In this document: one piece after another, positions 35,519-43,538 of the stretch
Layout: each line of letters starts with the position of its first letter
Numbering within the stretch: position 1 is the stretch's first letter
From: CBDCWT01 sp965223305
Lineage (GTDB): Bacteria; Planctomycetota; Planctomycetia; Pirellulales; Pirellulaceae
Direction: 5' to 3'
DNA: 64,000 nucleotides
NCBI GenBank assembly: GCA_965223305.1
Contig: CBDCWT010000013.1
Coordinates: forward strand, 62,001 to 126,000
Program-made: the position numbers and the translations under genes
Notes under the pieces: model-generated
Database searches by the model: none
The model's input: only the letters and a program-made list of their open reading frames with translations
What the model was told of the DNA's origin: nothing

Positions 35519-35692
35519 CCCGGATTATTCATGAAGATCGTCGCGAGAGGTTGTAAGTACGTTCGTGGCAAGGAAGGCGAGCAGTTCTTCCGCAGGCGTA
35601 TTGAAGCAATACGTCGAGGGAGAATTGTGAAGCATGACGAAGCCACGGATGGACTTACGACCTCGCAGCAGATCGCTCATGAATTATTCGGG
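35519..35692. mobile_element. 174-bp long-hairpin MITE, copy B (TTAA duplication)
   Basis: Starts CCCGGATTATTCATGA and ends TCATGAATTATTCGGG, flanked by TTAA at 35515-35518 and 35693-35696. It is identical in length to copy A at 16838 and differs at 4 positions. Two of these lie in the inner stem, turning an A-U into G-U and a C-G into U-G, so the + strand RNA still pairs. It lies upstream of the formate operon start. A 95-codon frame running through it and beyond (35531-35818) is probably not a gene. Confidence 0.88.
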
Positions 35693-35696
35693 TTAA

Positions 35697-36198
35697 GGAC
35701 GTTGTGTAGCCGAATTCGCCAGAATTTGGTGGAGTGCCGTCCCCTCGCCCGGGTTGTTTCGCCCAGCGCAGATCGCCGGCCTCGGCACGCGGCACAGAGG
35801 CATACGCACAGCTCTTGATGCTGCGCTATTGGCTCAATCGGAACCCGAAGCGTAGGTTTTGAAGTTGCGCATTTCGCCTCAATCGAAACCCGAAGCGTAA
35901 GCGAGGGAATTGTTTACGTTGGTACACCAACTCCCCCTCGCTGACGCTTCGGGTTCCGAGAATCCGGGCAAATTCGTCACCCTCAACCCGCCAAACTGCG
36001 AAAAACGCACATCAAAAAGCGTAAGCGAGGGAACAACTTGCAATGGTACATGAACTCCCCCTCGCTAACGCTTCGGGTTCCGAAAACCCGGCAAATTCGC
36101 CAGTCTTACCCGCCAAACAGTGAAAGCGCAGCATCAAAACGCGCAGCCGTAGATTCGGCATGTGATCTGCATCAGAACTGCGATGGTGCGGGAGCCAT
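35697..36198. repeat. Gene-free stretch with two AACCCGAAGCGTAAGCGAGG hairpins
   Basis: A fragment of the GTAGCCGAATTCGCCAGAAT module lies at about 35707-35726. Hairpin 1 pairs 35887-35907 with 35935-35955 (20 of 21). Hairpin 2 pairs AAGCGTAAGCGAGGG (36017-36031) with 36059-36073 perfectly. A half copy (AACCCGAAGCGTAGG) sits at about 35841-35855. The loops of both hairpins include a similar GGTACA...AACTC sequence, so they are copies of one element. No gene seen. Confidence 0.8.
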
Positions 36199-36231
36199 TT
36201 GCTCCAGCCGCCTGGCGAGGAGGTCGATGAA

Positions 36232-37188
36232 GTGGTGACAGCGACAACCGTAGGGCGTGACGACGCGCTACTGCGCGATCAGAGCTACAATGCACAAGTC
36301 GTCGACATCAGGCGATGCCACGACGACTTGATGGTGATGCGCGTGCGACCTGATCGAGGCATACCACCCTTTACTGCGGGCCAGTACGTTGTGCTGGGCC
36401 TCGGGAACTGGGAACCGCGTGTCGAGGGCGTGCAGCCGGAGTCCAACGTCGACCTTCGTTCACCGAAGCTGATCAAACGCGCTTACTCGATCTCGAATGC
36501 AATGCTCGACGGCAACGGAGAGCTCGTGCGTGCCATCCTGTGTGATAGCTTGGAGTTCTACATTACTTTGATCCGTCAGGCAGAAGGGCAGGCCCCAGCG
36601 CTCACGCCGCGCCTGTTTGGCCTCGGGCCTGGCGACCGGATCTATTGCGGTCCGCATCCGCACGGGAACTACACTCTGCGCGGAGTTCAAAGGGACGACA
36701 ACGTTGTTTTCGCCGCAACGGGCACAGGTGAGGCTCCACACAACGCCATGCTGGCAGAATTGCTGAGCGCACGGCACCGAGGATTGATTGCGGCGATAGC
36801 ATGCGTCCGTCTGAAACGTGATTTGGGCTATCTCGCAGTTCACCGCGCCCTTGAACGCCGGTACCCGACCTATCGCTACATCGCTCTGACGACGCGCGAG
36901 CCCGAGAACCTCCAACCGACAACTCCGGGGTATGTGGGAAAACGGTATTTGCAGGACTACCTAGACTCCGGAGACTTCGAACACGAGGCTGGATTCGCGC
37001 TCGATTCGAAGACGGCGCACGTTTTCATTTGCGGTAGTCCAACGATGATCGGAGTTCCCCACCACACGCATGCCCCAGCGAGCCGACACCCCAAGCCAAC
37101 CGGCCTAGTCGAAGTGCTCGAAAGGCGTGGATTCTGTGTCGATCGTCCGCACGAACCAGGAAATATTCACTTTGAAAAGTACTGGTAG
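36232..37188 (+). CDS. Ferredoxin-NADP(+) reductase family oxidoreductase
   Basis: About 318 residues from GTG 36232, chosen because GAGGAGG ends 8-9 bp upstream; a TTG at 36199 extends the frame but lacks a ribosome site. The FAD-binding signature is KRAYSISN (RxYS), preceded by PFTAGQYVVLGLG. The NADP side has FAATGTGEAPHNAML and HVFICGSPTMIG. The C-terminus is NIHFEKYW, with a terminal aromatic residue that could stack on FAD as in this reductase class. It exchanges electrons between NADPH and ferredoxin or flavodoxin in the cytoplasm. The last 81 bp recur as a fragment at 43458-43538. It is convergent with the transglutaminase-like gene and not in an obvious operon. Confidence 0.88.
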   Translation: MVTATTVGRDDALLRDQSYNAQVVDIRRCHDDLMVMRVRPDRGIPPFTAGQYVVLGLGNWEPRVEGVQPESNVDLRSPKLIKRAYSISNAMLDGNGELVRAILCDSLEFYITLIRQAEGQAPALTPRLFGLGPGDRIYCGPHPHGNYTLRGVQRDDNVVFAATGTGEAPHNAMLAELLSARHRGLIAAIACVRLKRDLGYLAVHRALERRYPTYRYIALTTREPENLQPTTPGYVGKRYLQDYLDSGDFEHEAGFALDSKTAHVFICGSPTMIGVPHHTHAPASRHPKPTGLVEVLERRGFCVDRPHEPGNIHFEKYW

Positions 37189-37264
37189 TTTTGACAAAGA
37201 CTACTGGCCGCGACTCGCACCATTTTTTCTGCATTCGGCACGACGCCGTGATTGAAGCGCCGAG

Positions 37265-38125
37265 CTACGACGGTATCTCGGATCGGACGCCGGCGGGGTC
37301 GCTAGGATCGGATGGTGTGCCTTCCTTTTTCCTCGTAAACCATCTCGCAAGGCCGCACGCCACGCACATGCTTAGAAAGGCGTAGCAGCCGAGAAGACGA
37401 GGGCGATCCATCAGCCTTGGCTGAGCCAGGTTGTTGTACCACTCTTCCCCAAACAGATTGATTGCGGTGGTACGAACGAAATTCGGCAAGCGATGCCAAA
37501 AGAAGCGCCTAGGCGACTTGAAGTTGTACGGGAACTCATGATCTTCCAACGCGTAGACTTGCGCCAGCACTTCCCGGTCCGCATGGATTTCTTCCACCGT
37601 TGCGACTTCGCCATCCTTGTTCCTCCAGACGAATCCTCGATCCGCTGCGGAAACGACTTTCCATTTTTCACCGTCCGAGTATTCGACCAGGGTGTGACCC
37701 GTGGTCCCGGGCGTGTCGATCTGCAACTTGCGGGCCTTCACGCCGCTGTGCCAGAGCGAGTTCAAAAGGACACGACTCATCGTGCCGCAACGACCGGGTT
37801 TCGGATGCCCCTCGGGCACATAGATACCGTGCCTCAGGCTTACGGCAGCAGTCACATTGAAAGGCGAAAAAGCTTCCCAACGCTCGTATTGAGCTAAATC
37901 GGCTGGCGCAATGGTTCGATTGGTACGCTCGTAAACTGCTTTGCCCAGCGTAAGGGCCTTCTCTTCGTCGGTATTTCCAGCAAGATCAATGGAATCGACG
38001 AATGAAGAGACCAGACGATGTTCTTGCCAATGAAGGAACGCAAAGCAAGCCGTCCCGAGCACGCTCAACCACAAACCAACTGTTGCCAAACGACGAAGTT
38101 GTGTCCACATCACAGTTCTGCTCAT
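37265..38125 (-). CDS. Membrane-anchored transglutaminase-like protein
   Basis: 286 residues. An N-terminal helix (LATVGLWLSVLGTACFAFLH) and a C-terminal helix (LLGCYAFLSMCVACGLARWF) with a basic end bracket a periplasm-facing domain. The catalytic triad of the transglutaminase-like fold is visible: Cys in GRCGTMSRVLLNSL, His in GTTGHTLVEYSDG, Asp in SAADRGFVWR. In bacteria such domains act as cysteine proteases or in polysaccharide-linked processes; the substrate is unknown here. It starts 21 bp after an amidohydrolase fragment and follows DUF1553/DUF1501 genes on the same strand, but whether it belongs functionally to them is doubtful. Confidence 0.8.
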   Translation of the reverse strand: MSRTVMWTQLRRLATVGLWLSVLGTACFAFLHWQEHRLVSSFVDSIDLAGNTDEEKALTLGKAVYERTNRTIAPADLAQYERWEAFSPFNVTAAVSLRHGIYVPEGHPKPGRCGTMSRVLLNSLWHSGVKARKLQIDTPGTTGHTLVEYSDGEKWKVVSAADRGFVWRNKDGEVATVEEIHADREVLAQVYALEDHEFPYNFKSPRRFFWHRLPNFVRTTAINLFGEEWYNNLAQPRLMDRPRLLGCYAFLSMCVACGLARWFTRKKEGTPSDPSDPAGVRSEIPS

Positions 38126-38146
38126 TTTCTCCTGAAGTAACTACTG

Positions 38147-38413
38147 TCACAACTGGTAGGGATCCTGTTCTCCGCGCAGGCCCGAGTAGACGTGTGTATA
38201 GATGTCGCCTGGCCGTAGCTTTTCGATCAGCAGTTGGGCCAAGGAACGCTCCCGTCGGTTGCTGCCGAAGTCAACCATCACCGGGATCCCGGCAGCTTTT
38301 CCGGCTTCCACCGCTCGTTCAACCGGTGCCCACTCGGGGCCGCTGTAGTCGTTCATGCAAGCACGAAATCCGTTGTCACCCAGGGTCGGAAGTTCGTCTA
38401 ATTCTTCGCACAC
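38147..38413 (-). pseudogene. Internal fragment of an amidohydrolase/deacetylase-family metallohydrolase
   Basis: 88 codons reading FRACMNDYSGPEWAPVERAV, then EAGKAAGIPVMVDFGSNRRE, then LLIEKLRPGDIYTHVYSGLR and a stop soon after. This matches the middle of dihydroorotase-like amidohydrolases (GIPVMVDFG strand, PGDIYTHVYSG with a metal-ligand histidine). A full protein would be about 400 residues; the N-terminal metal-binding HxH half and the C-terminal third are missing. The frame continues open upstream into the antisense of DUF1501, with only a GTG at 38413. It is a remnant left in the operon between DUF1501 and the transglutaminase-like gene. Confidence 0.75.
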
Positions 38414-38430
38414 CGGTTTGTGGCAGTTGC

Positions 38431-39891
38431 TCAGGACAAAATTGCTTCCACGACATGGCCATGGACATCCGTGAGCCGGAAGTCGCGTCCCGAGTGCCGG
38501 AAAGTCAGCCGAGTGTGATCCATGCCCAGCAAGTGGAGCATCGTGGCGTGCAGATCGAAAATCTCCAGCCGATTCTCGACGGCGTGATAGCCGTATTCGT
38601 CCGTCTCGCCGTAGGTCATCCCACCCCGCACTCCTCCACCGGCCATCCAGATCGTGAAGCCCTGCGGATGGTGGTCCCTGCCGTCACCGGTTCCCTGAGC
38701 AAAGGGGGTCCGACCGAACTCACCTGACCAGATGATCAGGGTCTTCTCTAGCAGACCCCGGGCCTTGAGGTCCTTGAGCAGCGCCGCGATCGGCTGATCA
38801 GTAATCTGTGCGTTCAGCTCATGGCCCTGCTTGAGACCTCGATGCTGATCCCAACGGTTGACCTTTCCGTTGGACGGCCGCATGTACGTTACTTCGACGA
38901 ATCGCACTCCCTGTTCGACAAGTCGCCGGGCCAGCAGGCACTGCCGCGCGTACAACTGTTTCTCCGGGAGCTGGGAATCAAGACCGTAGAGCCGGCGCGT
39001 CGCATGGCTTTCACTCTCGAGGTCGAACAAATCGGGCACAGCGGTCTGCATGCGGAAGGCAAGCTCGTAGTTGCGGATCGCGCTTTCGATCGCATCATTC
39101 GGCCCAGCCAAGTCCAAGGTGGCCGCATCGACTTGCCGCAGCAACGACATCTTTCTGTCGCGCACTTCCGAGGGATCGCTTGAATGGATGTCTGCCACGG
39201 GCACGCGGCTGTTCTTGAAGATCGAGCCCTGATAGTTGGCGGGCAGAAACCCACTGTGAAAACAGTCGAGTCCGCCAGGCGGGATGAACCCGCTGTTGAG
39301 CACAACGAATCCGGGCAGGCTACGGCACTGGCTTCCCAGCCCGTACACGCACCAGGCCCCCGCGCTGGGGCGGCCCTGCAAACTGTATCCGCTGTGAACC
39401 CAGTAATTGGCTCGCGTGTGCTCAGCAAAGGGAGACGTCATCGAACGCACCACGCACAGCTCATCCGCGCAGTCTTGCAGGTGAGGGAAGAGCTCGCTGA
39501 TCGGGATTCCATTGCTGCCGTACCGGCCAAACCTCCAGGGTGATTTGAGTACCGTCCCCACCGCGTCGAACTGCGTCTGTTCGACCTTCATCTTAAAAGG
39601 CTCGCCGTGCTCTTTGGCAAGCTGTGGCTTGGGATCGAACGTGTCCACTTGGGACGGTCCACCATCCATGAAGAGAAAGATAACGTGCTCGGCGCGGGCT
39701 GGAAAATGCGTACGCTGTGGCGCCAAAGGAACTTGATTCGTGCTCTTTCCCGCGAAGCTGCTGTCCAAGGAACCTTCGCGGAGCAGAGTGGCCAAGGCGA
39801 CGGTCCCGAATCCGTGTGCCACTTTCGAGAGAAAGTCGCGGCGGGCAAGCGCTGGGAAGTGGATGGCGTTACGCCGATTTCCTGTTGACAT
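38431..39891 (-). CDS. DUF1501 family secreted protein
   Basis: 486 residues, with a Tat-like leader (ARRDFLSKVAHGFGTVAL). The hallmark HVIFLFMDGGPSQVDTFDPK is at about 70; then VRSMTSPFAEHTRANYWVHS, LIIWSGEFGRTPFAQGTGDG and DHHPQGFTIWMAGGGVRGG, ending with FDLHATMLHLLGMDHTRLTF. This long C-terminal form (HATMLHLLGMDH) is the version usually paired with DUF1553 proteins, and the partner starts only 38 bp upstream on the same strand. Metal-binding His and Asp residues of the phosphatase-like fold are retained (DHHP, DLHAT). The substrate is unknown; sulfated or phosphorylated polymers have been suggested for the family. Confidence 0.92.
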   Translation of the reverse strand: MSTGNRRNAIHFPALARRDFLSKVAHGFGTVALATLLREGSLDSSFAGKSTNQVPLAPQRTHFPARAEHVIFLFMDGGPSQVDTFDPKPQLAKEHGEPFKMKVEQTQFDAVGTVLKSPWRFGRYGSNGIPISELFPHLQDCADELCVVRSMTSPFAEHTRANYWVHSGYSLQGRPSAGAWCVYGLGSQCRSLPGFVVLNSGFIPPGGLDCFHSGFLPANYQGSIFKNSRVPVADIHSSDPSEVRDRKMSLLRQVDAATLDLAGPNDAIESAIRNYELAFRMQTAVPDLFDLESESHATRRLYGLDSQLPEKQLYARQCLLARRLVEQGVRFVEVTYMRPSNGKVNRWDQHRGLKQGHELNAQITDQPIAALLKDLKARGLLEKTLIIWSGEFGRTPFAQGTGDGRDHHPQGFTIWMAGGGVRGGMTYGETDEYGYHAVENRLEIFDLHATMLHLLGMDHTRLTFRHSGRDFRLTDVHGHVVEAILS

Positions 39892-39929
39892 ATTCGGATC
39901 AGCGCCTCAGAAAGGTCCCATAGATTGCA

Positions 39930-42900
39930 TTAACGAACGTATATGAAGTCCTTGGCATTGAACAGGATGTGGCACAGGTCTGCCCAGGCATCGACTGGCT
40001 CGTTACCCGACGCCAGCTGCTGATCGACAAAGTCAGCGGCCGCACCCAGCTCGTCCGGGATGGGTAGGCGACCGAGGGCTCTTTCGTACAGTCGGCGAAC
40101 ACGAGATTCGGTCGGGCCCGGCTCTTGCCTCAGCAATCGCTTTGCAAATACTCGTGCCTGCTCGATAACAAATGGATTGTTCAACATTGTCAACGCCTGC
40201 GCTGGAACGTTCGACGTTCCGCGGCGGCCGACAGCCGACAAAGGCAAGGGATAGTCGAAGACCAAGAACATCGGGTTGAGGAAATTTCGCCGGACGTTCA
40301 AGTAAACACTACGACGACCGTCGCCATCCCGTGGACCGGACGTCTCCGGCCGGCCCCGTCCCTCCATGAAGGGTGTCAGATAGGGCAGTACACCTTCCCC
40401 GTGCATCTGCCGATTCAGCCGGCCGGAAACGGCAAGTACGGCATCACGGATTGCTTCGCCTTCCAGACGTTGTACCGGCATGCGATGCAGGAGTCGGTTG
40501 TCGGGATCGACTTGGTTCGGACCTGGCTTGATCTTGCTTGACATAGCAAAGGTCCTGGAGCTGACGATCAGCCGCTGCATCTCCTTGACCGACCAGCCGC
40601 TACGGATGAATTCAGAGGCGAGGTAATCCAGCAGCCCGGGATGTGTGGGCGGCCGCCCCATTGCTCCGAAATCGTCAACGGTTGCGACGATCCCAGCACC
40701 AAACAGATGCTGCCATATGCGGTTGACCATCACCCTGGCGGGCAATGGATTCGAAGGTTCCACGATCGCTTGGGCAAGCTCGAGCCGTCCGCTGCCCTCC
40801 CCAGAAAAAGTTGCGCCGCCCAGCACCTCGAGGAACCGCCGGTGTGCGACTTCGGCCGGACGCTTGTGATTGCCCCGAATCAGAACCGAGGCGTTTTCGC
40901 CCGTGCCGTCGCTGGTCGCCAGCCCACGGCGTGGCTCTCCGATCCGTGCTTCCAGATCTCGACGCGTCGCCAGATAACCGTCCAGCCGGTCCGGCAAGTG
41001 TGCTGTCGAGTCCGCAAGGTAGCGCGGACCGACGGCGATCAGCCAATTGATCAACTCAATGTACTGGTTGCGGTCCGGTGCATCACTCAGCGCCCCCTCC
41101 CGCCATGCCTGCAGCGACCGATGCACCAGATCCTCGAACGCGCGGGCGTACTCCTCGCGTGACGACACGTTTCGCAAGAGCGATCCGACAAGCGGGTGGG
41201 ATCGGGACAGAGGTCTTTCGCCATCCCGGAAGACGATTCGGTCAACGGCCACAGAACCGTTGTCACCGTCAACGATCTCGATGTATGCTCGATGCCCAAT
41301 CCACTTGCTGACGTCTTGTCGATACCAACGGAAGTGCGTTCCCACGGCTACATCGATCGAGAGCCCTTGGTAGATCGGTTCGCGGATCAACTGAAAACCG
41401 TCGATAATCAAATGAACCTGCCCGCGTTTCAGATCAGGGGCATCCAGTTTTGCAACGGGCGGATCACTCGCCGTGCGGTACATCAAGTAGTCAATAAATG
41501 GTTTCTCGATCGTAAACGTTCGCGAGCGAATTTCACCGTGAAGCCGTCCCGACGTTCGCCCGCTGTGTGCGACGTCCAGTGGAACGAGCCGCTGTACCGG
41601 GATCTGTCGCGATTCGACGAACAGTTCGACGGATTCGGAAGCAGGTTCGAACGCGCGACCGGTCGCCCGCCAACGGTCCAGATAGCCACGCGTAAACTCC
41701 TCGAATGTCACATCGCTTTCGCTAGACTCCACTGTCCGAAACTCAGCCAACAGCCGCTCTCGGAGCGCCTCGAATTCACGGTCAGTCGCAGCAGCTGCCA
41801 AGCGTACCCAGTCGTAAAGCGGATCGCTGGAATCTCCGGCCGCCTTGGCAAGATAACCGGCCAGCCCTTCGGTCGCGGATTTGTCAGTCGGGACGTCATC
41901 TGCGGCTCGCTCGCTCGCCACGAGCCGCGGTGCCTCAGTCAACAGTGGCGGTACCTCCGTAGCCAGCAGTCGGGAGGCGATTTGGTCCGCCATGCCCTCC
42001 AGTTGCCGCTGGATCACATCAACCAGCTGCGTCACGTAGATTCGATCGAGGCTACGCAGTTGCTCTAACACTGGGGCTATTTGGACGGGGTCGTCCAAGA
42101 AGGCAAACTGCCGCTGTGAGCTCTGCAGGAATCCGACCAATGCATAGTAGTCTTGCTGCGACACGGGATCGAATTTGTGGTCGTGGCAGCGCGCGCAAGC
42201 TACCGTTAGGCCGAGGAAAGATTTTCCCATTACATCGAGCTGATTTTCAATCGTCTCGTACTGTTCGGCGAGTACGTCGATCGGTGATTGCATGGCCTGG
42301 CCCAACCAGAAGAATCCAGTTCCCTGCACCGAGGTGTTGGTGCCGGTCAGAAGATCCCGCCGCGGATTGGTTAGTAGATCACCGGCAATGTGCTCCACGA
42401 TAAACTGGTCGTAGGGCAGATCTGTGTTCAACGCCTGGATCACATAATCGCGATATTTCCAGGCAAAGGGAATCTCGTAATCAAACTCATTGCCGGCCGT
42501 TTCCGCAAACCGCATTAGATCGAGCCAGTGCCGCGCCCAGCGTTCGCCGTAGTGCGGCGACGCGAGTAAATCATCGATCTTGCGCTGTCGAGCCAACCGC
42601 GAACGATCCGCAAGAAACGCTTCCATCTCAGCAGGTGAAGGAGGCAAGCCAATCAGCCCAAAGTAGACTCGCCGGAGCCAAGTCCGATCGTCCGCATCCG
42701 CTGCCGGCGCAAGGCCCGACGCTTCGAGTTTGCTTAGGATAAAATGGTCAACCGCATTCCGCGGCCATGACGTCAGCTTGACGGCTGGTGGGGGCGAGCG
42801 GTCGAGCGGTTGAAACGCCCAGTGACGAGCGCGCGCCATGACATCCGATTTCCGGCCGGCGGGTATAACGTCCTTCACCTGATCGCGAGGCCAGGGAGCT

Positions 42901-43280
42901 CCCCACGTGACCCATTGAACCAGATCGTCGATCTGCCGCGCGTTCAATGGTCCGTCCGGGGGCATCTGATATCCGTCCGGCTCGTAGCGAACGGCCATGA
43001 TCAGTTCACTCTTGTCCGGATCGGCGGGCACGATCGCCGGACCGGAGTCACCACCGGCGATCATTGCGGCCCGCGAATCCAGGCGCAACCCAGCTTCCGG
43101 TGCTTTCGCCATGGTCGAGTGGCACTCGTGGCAATGGTCGGCCAGCAGAGGGCGAATCCGCTTCTCGAAGAACTCCAATTGCCGCGCGTTGCTGGGCGGC
43201 GGCGCTTCGCCCTCGGCTCGGATGGGCTGGACACCATCGAACACGGCCAAGAGGGCCAGTAGCCAAGGCGAGATGCGCAT
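39930..43280 (-). CDS. Planctomycete cytochrome C / DUF1549 / DUF1553 giant exported protein with beta-sandwich insert
   Basis: 1116 residues with a signal peptide (LLALLAVFDGVQPIRAEG). The PSCyt1 domain carries CHECH (DHCHECHSTMAKAPEAGLRL) and the cap GYQMPPDGPLNARQIDDL. DUF1549 follows (RVYFGLIGLPPSPAEMEAFL, ERWARHWLDLMRFAETAGNE) with a second heme-type motif ARCHDHKFDP. DUF1553 comes at the end (LPARVMVNRIWQHLFGAGIV). Between them, at about 590-690, is an inserted beta-sandwich (SRTFTIEKPFIDYLMYRT, then WIGHRAYIEIVDGDNGSVAV). It looks like the sugar-binding sandwich found beside levanase-type glycosidases. The protein probably acts with the DUF1501 product encoded downstream. The role is unproven, perhaps redox-linked polysaccharide handling. 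Confidence 0.92.
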   Translation of the reverse strand: MRISPWLLALLAVFDGVQPIRAEGEAPPPSNARQLEFFEKRIRPLLADHCHECHSTMAKAPEAGLRLDSRAAMIAGGDSGPAIVPADPDKSELIMAVRYEPDGYQMPPDGPLNARQIDDLVQWVTWGAPWPRDQVKDVIPAGRKSDVMARARHWAFQPLDRSPPPAVKLTSWPRNAVDHFILSKLEASGLAPAADADDRTWLRRVYFGLIGLPPSPAEMEAFLADRSRLARQRKIDDLLASPHYGERWARHWLDLMRFAETAGNEFDYEIPFAWKYRDYVIQALNTDLPYDQFIVEHIAGDLLTNPRRDLLTGTNTSVQGTGFFWLGQAMQSPIDVLAEQYETIENQLDVMGKSFLGLTVACARCHDHKFDPVSQQDYYALVGFLQSSQRQFAFLDDPVQIAPVLEQLRSLDRIYVTQLVDVIQRQLEGMADQIASRLLATEVPPLLTEAPRLVASERAADDVPTDKSATEGLAGYLAKAAGDSSDPLYDWVRLAAAATDREFEALRERLLAEFRTVESSESDVTFEEFTRGYLDRWRATGRAFEPASESVELFVESRQIPVQRLVPLDVAHSGRTSGRLHGEIRSRTFTIEKPFIDYLMYRTASDPPVAKLDAPDLKRGQVHLIIDGFQLIREPIYQGLSIDVAVGTHFRWYRQDVSKWIGHRAYIEIVDGDNGSVAVDRIVFRDGERPLSRSHPLVGSLLRNVSSREEYARAFEDLVHRSLQAWREGALSDAPDRNQYIELINWLIAVGPRYLADSTAHLPDRLDGYLATRRDLEARIGEPRRGLATSDGTGENASVLIRGNHKRPAEVAHRRFLEVLGGATFSGEGSGRLELAQAIVEPSNPLPARVMVNRIWQHLFGAGIVATVDDFGAMGRPPTHPGLLDYLASEFIRSGWSVKEMQRLIVSSRTFAMSSKIKPGPNQVDPDNRLLHRMPVQRLEGEAIRDAVLAVSGRLNRQMHGEGVLPYLTPFMEGRGRPETSGPRDGDGRRSVYLNVRRNFLNPMFLVFDYPLPLSAVGRRGTSNVPAQALTMLNNPFVIEQARVFAKRLLRQEPGPTESRVRRLYERALGRLPIPDELGAAADFVDQQLASGNEPVDAWADLCHILFNAKDFIYVR

Positions 43281-43457
43281 GGACCTTCTTCCTGTACGCC
43301 AATCGAAAATTTAGTGCCCGATCCCAATCGTCTAGCCGCAGATTATATCCGATTCCAGCATGGGAAGTCGCGTGTCGTTCGCAACATTAGTGCGTCGACC
43401 GCCCCACACGGGAGTGGGCGTCGGTTCTGCGCTGACCTAGCCCAGACGGGCGTCGAC

Positions 43458-43538
43458 GTCGAAGTGCTCGAAAGACGTGGCTTCTGTGTCGATCGTCCGC
43501 ACGAACCAGGAAATATTCACTTCGAAAAGTACTGGTAG
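43458..43538 (+). pseudogene. 3' fragment of a ferredoxin-NADP reductase gene
   Basis: 81 bp encoding VEVLERRGFCVDRPHEPGNI, six further residues and a stop. It matches the end of the reductase gene (37108-37188) at 78 of 81 bases, and the three differences are all synonymous. Upstream of 43458 the similarity stops abruptly. Its last 22 bp overlap, antisense, the 3' end of the WD40-NHL gene and supply that protein's last six codons and stop. Confidence 0.85.

Noticed and set aside
35531..35818. 95-codon frame through MITE copy B
   Set aside because: Copy A stops after 51 codons in the same frame, one of the two inner-stem differences changes an amino acid (Ser to Phe) while keeping RNA pairing, and the sequence is explained by the hairpin. 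I cannot exclude a short peptide.
41196..42068. 290-codon plus-strand frame
   Set aside because: Antisense to the 1116-residue DUF1553 gene, with no family features.
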